A DNA stretch of 60,000 bases. Origin: Cryptomeria japonica (lineage: Eukaryota; Streptophyta; Pinopsida; Cupressales; Cupressaceae). Under the pieces are notes generated by a model. It was given only the letters and a program-made list of their open reading frames with translations, was not told where the DNA came from and did no database searches. Location: the NCBI RefSeq assembly GCF_030272615.1, contig NC_081408.1:202970191-203030190 (forward strand). Reading direction: 5' to 3'. The first letter of the stretch is position 1. Each line of letters starts with the position of its first letter. Position numbers and translations under genes: made by a program. Positions 56,301 through 60,000 of this stretch are shown here, piece after piece.

Positions 56301-56458
56301 ATCCGAGAGCTCATCTAGGAACAGGTCATTGATTTGCAGTATTGTCCTACTGCAGAACAGATTGCTGACATATTCACCAAACCTTTCACTGAGAGTAAGT
56401 TCCAATAGTTGCAAGCTCTCTTGGGGGTGCGAGATGTGTCATTAGGGGGGGTCAGCTA
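53383..56458 (+). pseudogene. Copia-E protease, integrase, RT and RNase H
   Basis: Same frame as gag. The protease WILDLGASYHM (53383) keeps Asp but has Leu for the Ser of DSG. Integrase: zinc ligands in LWHEWFGHLN and CSGCSMGKH (53785-53910), then FIDDYSRF, LRTDNGREYV and NGVVECNNRTL with D,D,E intact (54035-54290). RT: MDVKCAFLHGDL (55246), then LYVDYLI (55495-55515), where the second catalytic Asp is Tyr, so RT is dead. RNase H: GYTDSDWVGD (55981) and CDNQSAIAISKN; it continues after a one-base loss near 56055. Stops at 53824, 54754, 55243, 55468, 55789, 55870, 55924, 55939, 56316 and 56406 are all TAG, nearly all at Gln positions. Confidence 0.9.
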
Positions 56459-56726
56459 ACTTCTCCTTCCTCTCTTATGGGGGGGACGTTTTCCTCTTTG
56501 AGGTTTTGTCCTTCTTCTTTGAGAGCCTTTTGTACATTCATCTCTCTTAAGGGGGAGTTTTTTCCCACTGGGTTTTCTGCCTTTCTCCGTTTGTGAGAGA
56601 TTGCATTGCATAGTTTTGCTTGCATTTGCATATTGTACATGGGTACCTATCATGGCCTAGTAGCCGGGACCCATCTTGCATTATTGACTTGAGTCTTCAT
56701 TCCCCTAAGTTGCACTTAAGGGGGGG
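56459..56726 (+). other. Copia-E 3' UTR with iterated G-tracts and PPT
   Basis: G-runs at 56445-56451, 56479-56485, 56551-56555 and 56720-56726, mostly preceded by TTA or TTAA. The last (AAGGGGGGG) abuts the LTR and is the likely PPT. Confidence 0.75.
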
Positions 56727-57173
56727 TGTTGGTGTAAATAAATATTCATTTTGGATATTATTACACTTACTTAAGTTAACTTAGGATAATGCATCTCTTT
56801 GTAGTTTGGATTTGAGACACTTAGGGAAGTGTGCACATACGGATAGAGCTTGTAGGAGAAATTCCACCTTTTGTGGTCTTATTCTGCTATTACACTCCAC
56901 ATTCAGTGGGTCATCCACCTCTTGTGGAATATTATATTATTTCTCCTACCTACCCTTAGTATTTCTTACCTACCCTTATTTCTCATTGAGCCACATGTCA
57001 TATTTGTGTGCTCATACATCCATATGGCCTTGCCTATATAAGCAGGCCTCTATTCATTATATTGGTTAATCCAGTTGATCATTTGTATATTGATGAGAAT
57101 ACAGTTTGTTCTTGTCATTCTATTATCTCTTTTATGCTTTTCATTGTGCCCTTGATCTTGGCAAAATCCTACA
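56727..57173 (+). repeat. Copia-E 3' LTR
   Basis: 447 bp, TGTTGGTGTAAATAAATATT to AATCCTACA. Partner of 50427-50873. Confidence 0.95.
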
Positions 57174-57178
57174 CACTT
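57174..57178. repeat. Copia-E target duplication, right
   Basis: CACTT, identical to 50422-50426. Confidence 0.92.
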
Positions 57179-57395
57179 TCACATTAGAGCTATCAATTAC
57201 TCCTTTCAACCTTTTATTATAACATTTGTAGGCTTTACTATGAGCAAAATATCCTAAGAAAATTCCCTCATCACAATGTGATTCAAAACTACTAATGTTT
57301 TCACTATGTCTCTTAATGTAGCATTTACTACCAAAAACTTTGAAATAAACAACATTAGCTAACTTGTTGAAACCTAAATTTTTTTAATTTTAGAG
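57174..57395 (-). pseudogene. Copia-D remnant: end of integrase
   Basis: The minus strand encodes LANVVYFKVFGSKCY, then SFESHCDEGIFLGY and SKAYKCYNKRLK, the C-terminal integrase blocks of copia elements (FGSKCYxxR...DEGIFLGYS...KAYRCYN). The RT part of the same copy lies beyond Copia-E at 49595-50426. Truncated on the right at about 57395. Confidence 0.82.
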
Positions 57396-58232
57396 TTCCA
57401 CATTTATGCCAAAAAGCAGATTTCTAAGTTCAATCATGTGTAACATCTATAATCAAGTAAGTTCATTCAATTCTAACTTGCAGAGACGAGGTTTGATGCA
57501 TTTATCAAGAGGTCAACTCGAGGTATGTATATGTTTCACAAATTCCAAATTGAAGCCAAGTATACCTTTTAGAACCATAATTCTTTTTCATCTCAACACT
57601 TCAGGTCAAATTATCTATTCCTTTGTATTTCATGTATATCTCAACACCTACGTTTCAAATTTTGGATTCATATGAGATTATTTGATATGTTTTCTAAAGG
57701 AAAATCTAAATTGAGATCTTTTCAGTCGGATGTTAGTAAATCGTTTTGAAGGAGCATAACTGCAGAACATGCACTTGCATCAGAAGAGGGAAAGCCTTTA
57801 TCCCACATTTTTTGTGGGATAGGCTCTTTTAACACTTAAATCCAAAGTGGCCCATATGATAACTGTCGAAAGACAAATGGCTTTTGGCGTGAAGAAGGTT
57901 GAACCTAGTGGACCCTACACATGTAGACGTGCATCTCAAGGCAACCAAAGTTTTGCGACAGACTGTCAAGGATGGAGGCTACAAATCAAGCAAGTTAGGT
58001 AGATCTGATGGTTAGGCGAAAAGATCCAATGACTGTCGCTACACTGCGATGAGAAACTGCTTGATGAATATCCATCATGACTTGGAGACAAGGCAGCTTC
58101 ATTCCGATGATTAGAGAAGTCATGCTAAGGTTGCAGGGCAGAGACTCTAGAGCCAATAAGGATGTTCCATGTGGCAGAGCATGGAAGAAGAACCCAGGTC
58201 TTAGTGGTGGCTAGGTGGATCGTAGAAGAAGA
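57396..58232. other. Region between Copia-D and the Tat-2 repeat unit
   Basis: No gene recognised. A strong hairpin lies at 57793-57825. The rest may belong to the leader of Tat-2, but no LTR or boundary could be fixed. Confidence 0.45.
57793..57825 (+). other. 13-bp hairpin
   Basis: AGCC (57793-57796) and TATCCCACA (57799-57807) pair with TGTGGGATA (57813-57821) and GGCT (57822-57825), with a T5 loop and a two-base bulge. Confidence 0.7.
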
Positions 58233-58240
58233 TGAATCAA

Positions 58241-58765
58241 CAGATTGGAGACTCTACTGGTGAGTTGTCATACATAGTTTGACATTCACATAGATGCTCT
58301 GGTGTTTTTTCATTGAAGATTTGATAAGTTTTGTTTTTGCCATCTGAGTCACACAATAGATATTCGATTCTACTGGGGAGTTGTCTGTAAGACATCAATT
58401 CTAGGATCTCATTTAAGGTTCTCTACTGGAAGGAACAACCCAGGAGCTTAATAAGTAATTTTTCCTCCATAGGGGGTGCGAACTCTACCTAATAAGAAAT
58501 TTTATTTCAATTGGTGACTCTACTAGGGGAAGAGACCTTGAGGGAGATGAAAAATTTCCTTTTTGAAAATGTTTCAAAGAAATCCTTTTATTCTAGATGA
58601 TATTAGGCCATTGGATCTTATTAGTGGCTTTCAATGTATTCCAAACAAGTTGTTCCCTAAGCTTTCACAACTTGTACCAAAGATCCATGGGGAATATGAT
58701 GAATTAGCAATTGATCATTTGGATGTATTTTATACATTTGTAATGGAGTATCTGCAACTGTAACT
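58241..58765 (+). repeat. Tat-2 leader/gag repeat, copy 1
   Basis: Long identical runs with copy 2, such as GAGTTGTCATACATAGTTTG, TTTTTCATTGAAGATTTGAT and TTTTTCCTCCATAGGGGGT. About 85-90% alike by eye. Confidence 0.9.
58563..58763 (+). pseudogene. Tat-2 gag N terminus, truncated copy
   Basis: The frame encodes 66 residues. FQCIPNKLFPKLSQLVPKIH, then AIDHLDVFYTFVMEYLQL, fits the start of Tat-type gag, where PKLPxFxG is followed by a HLxxF segment. The ATG context is shared with copy 2 at about 59790, whose frame has two stops (after FPKIS and LVP) but continues beyond the point where this copy ends (FVKDYEVYVEDY). Identification is by weak pattern only. Confidence 0.4.
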
Positions 58766-59470
58766 TATGTATGCAATTATTTCCTGAAGATTAATATACA
58801 AGATTCATTGTTTCTTTTTCCAAATATTGTGTACACTTTTGTGTTGATGGTTATCTTTTCCCCCTTGATAAATGTGTTTATAGATTTGCTATGATGTGAA
58901 TTACATGTTGTTACATTAAGTGAAAGATTGAGTTCTTATTGTTTGTGTAACACATACTGAACCTTCGTAGTTGATGAGAAATCATCTCTTGAGTTGATAA
59001 GATATTTTAACCACAAAGTGTCATATATATCTCTGGATAGAGGCACTCATTTGTTATTGATCTTTTAAGGTTTTGATCTGTATGCATTCAAGGTCCTTGA
59101 TAGAGAAATTTTCTTCCCAAATCCTATATGAACTTATCTATGCAGATTTTATTTAAGTCCAGAAAGCAATCTCATTTTCAATATACATTCACAATCATTT
59201 CTTTTCCAAGCGATTAGTTAAAGCACATAATAAAGCATAGTTGTGGAACAATAATTTGCCAGTTGTGTAAACTTGCTAAAAGGTTTAAATCAACTATAAA
59301 TAACCTCTTTTGTGCTTGAGAGGAAGAGGAACACCCACCTAGGTTCAGTGGAGCCTAAAGTGCAGAGGGATTTGGTCTTTGACCATCCCTGTTCGTTGGC
59401 CAAGGCTGATTGGACTACTTGAGGATTTGGCAAGTCTTTCAATTTTTCAATCTATGGTTTTGGGAACCAG

Positions 59471-60000
59471 CAGATTGGCGACTCTGCTGGAGAGTTGTCA
59501 TACATAGTTTGACATTCACATAGAAGCTCTGGTGTTTTTTCATTGAAGATTTGATAAGTTTTGTTTTCCCCATCCAAGTCACACAACAGATTGGTGATTC
59601 TACTAGGGAGTTGTCCATAAGACATCAATTCCAAGATCTCATTTAAGGTGCTCTATTGAAAGGAAAAACCCAGGATCTTAATAAGTAATTTTTCCTCCAT
59701 AGGGGGTCGTGACTCTACCTAATAAGAAATTTTATTTCAATTGGTGAGTCTGCTAGGGGAAGAGACCTAGAGGGAGATGAAAGATTTCCTTTTTGAAAAT
59801 GTTTCAAAGAAAGCTTTTTATTCCAGATGGTATCAGGCCATTGGATCTCAATGGCTTTGAATGTATTCCAAACAAGTTGTTCCCTAAGATTTCATAACTT
59901 GTACCATAACTCCATGGGGAATATGATGAATCAACAATTGATCATTTCAATGTATTTTATATATTTGTAAAGGATTATGAGGTTTATGTAGAAGATTATG
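59471..60000 (+). repeat. Tat-2 leader/gag repeat, copy 2 (runs off the window)
   Basis: Partner of 58241-58765. The minus-strand open frame at 59452-59634 is not supported as a gene. Confidence 0.9.

Larger units (their letters stand above)
50427..57173 (+). mobile_element. Copia-E, complete Ty1/copia retrotransposon (6747 bp)
   Basis: Two 447-bp LTRs (50427-50873 and 56727-57173) differ at 13 positions by my count. PBS at 50874-50885, a 1.5-kb leader with a GC-rich island, gag-pol in one frame from 52390, a PPT at 56718-56726 and a perfect CACTT duplication. It is inserted in Copia-D. All pol domains are present in one frame to about 56050, broken only by stop codons, so decay has been almost entirely by substitution. 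A mutated RT active site adds to its inactivity. Confidence 0.95.
58233..60000 (+). mobile_element. Tat-2, leader and gag start of a Tat-like gypsy, partly duplicated
   Basis: Two direct copies of a segment of at least 520 bp (58241-58765 and 59471-60000, about 1230 bp apart) contain the leader end and the gag N terminus. GCGACTCTGCTGG-type motifs, frequent near the primer site of Tat-lineage elements, recur three times in each copy. The gag frame in the first copy ends at 58762, while the second runs on past the window edge, so the right copy is probably the functional order and the left a duplicated leader. LTR and PBS were not located. Confidence 0.55.

Noticed and set aside
53158-56408. 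Variant genetic code with UAG as glutamine
   Set aside because: Plant nuclear context, many elements also show frameshifts and lost catalytic residues, and the pattern is explained by CAG to TAG decay.

Overview
The window reads as nuclear DNA of a large-genome seed plant. It is AT-rich and dominated by nested plant-type LTR retrotransposons (Ty1/copia with initiator-tRNA-Met primer sites, a chromodomain Ty3/gypsy family, Tat-like gypsy pieces), plant L1-type LINE debris and one TRIM. A gymnosperm is my guess, from the bulk and style of old nested LTR elements; it is not proven. I see no rRNA or tRNA gene and no CRISPR. The only convincing host gene is a small five-exon gene at 20.5-23.6 kb.

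Left block, 1-19.3 kb: a nest five deep. Outermost is the 3' part of a Tat-like gypsy (+, 15405 to about 19270). Inserted in its integrase is the 5' part of a chromovirus-like gypsy, Gypsy-A (-, 12341-15404), which also carries a 374-bp TRIM (12373-12746). Gypsy-A is split by Copia-C (-, 9130-12340), whose integrase is split by Copia-A (-, 1-9129). Copia-A's 5' LTR is split by Copia-B (-, 2017-8726), which is complete: two LTRs, PBS, PPT and a perfect AATAC target duplication. The far halves of the four outer elements lie off the left edge.

Middle, 19.3-32.3 kb: low-copy AT-rich DNA. The gene at 20510-23551 has consensus splice sites and one reading frame preserved across all its later exons; its second intron holds a hammerhead-ribozyme-like fold. 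A T-rich insertion at 26278-27983 has 14-bp target duplications and a long frame. Degenerate repeat pairs follow.

32.3-46.1 kb: a decayed L1-type LINE on the minus strand (RNase H, RT, endonuclease). It is broken by a 202-bp LINE tail with target duplications, a solo LTR (34147-35206) and Gypsy-B (38930-45883), a chromodomain gypsy. Gypsy-B is odd: its 3' LTR is followed directly by a third LTR in inverted orientation, and the CACCA target duplication encloses the whole structure, so both outer ends are U3 ends.

46.1-57.4 kb: AT-rich DNA with a roughly 480-bp direct repeat around a T-rich LINE-like insert. Then comes a minus-strand copia remnant (Copia-D) split by Copia-E (50427-57173), a complete copia with 447-bp LTRs (about 97% identical by eye), a CACTT target duplication and a GC-rich island in its leader.

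57.4-60 kb: the leader and gag start of another Tat-like gypsy, partly duplicated in tandem and running off the right edge.

A theme runs through all elements: reading frames are broken mostly by TAG/TAA codons at positions where the family has glutamine, as expected from C-to-T decay of methylated CAG.
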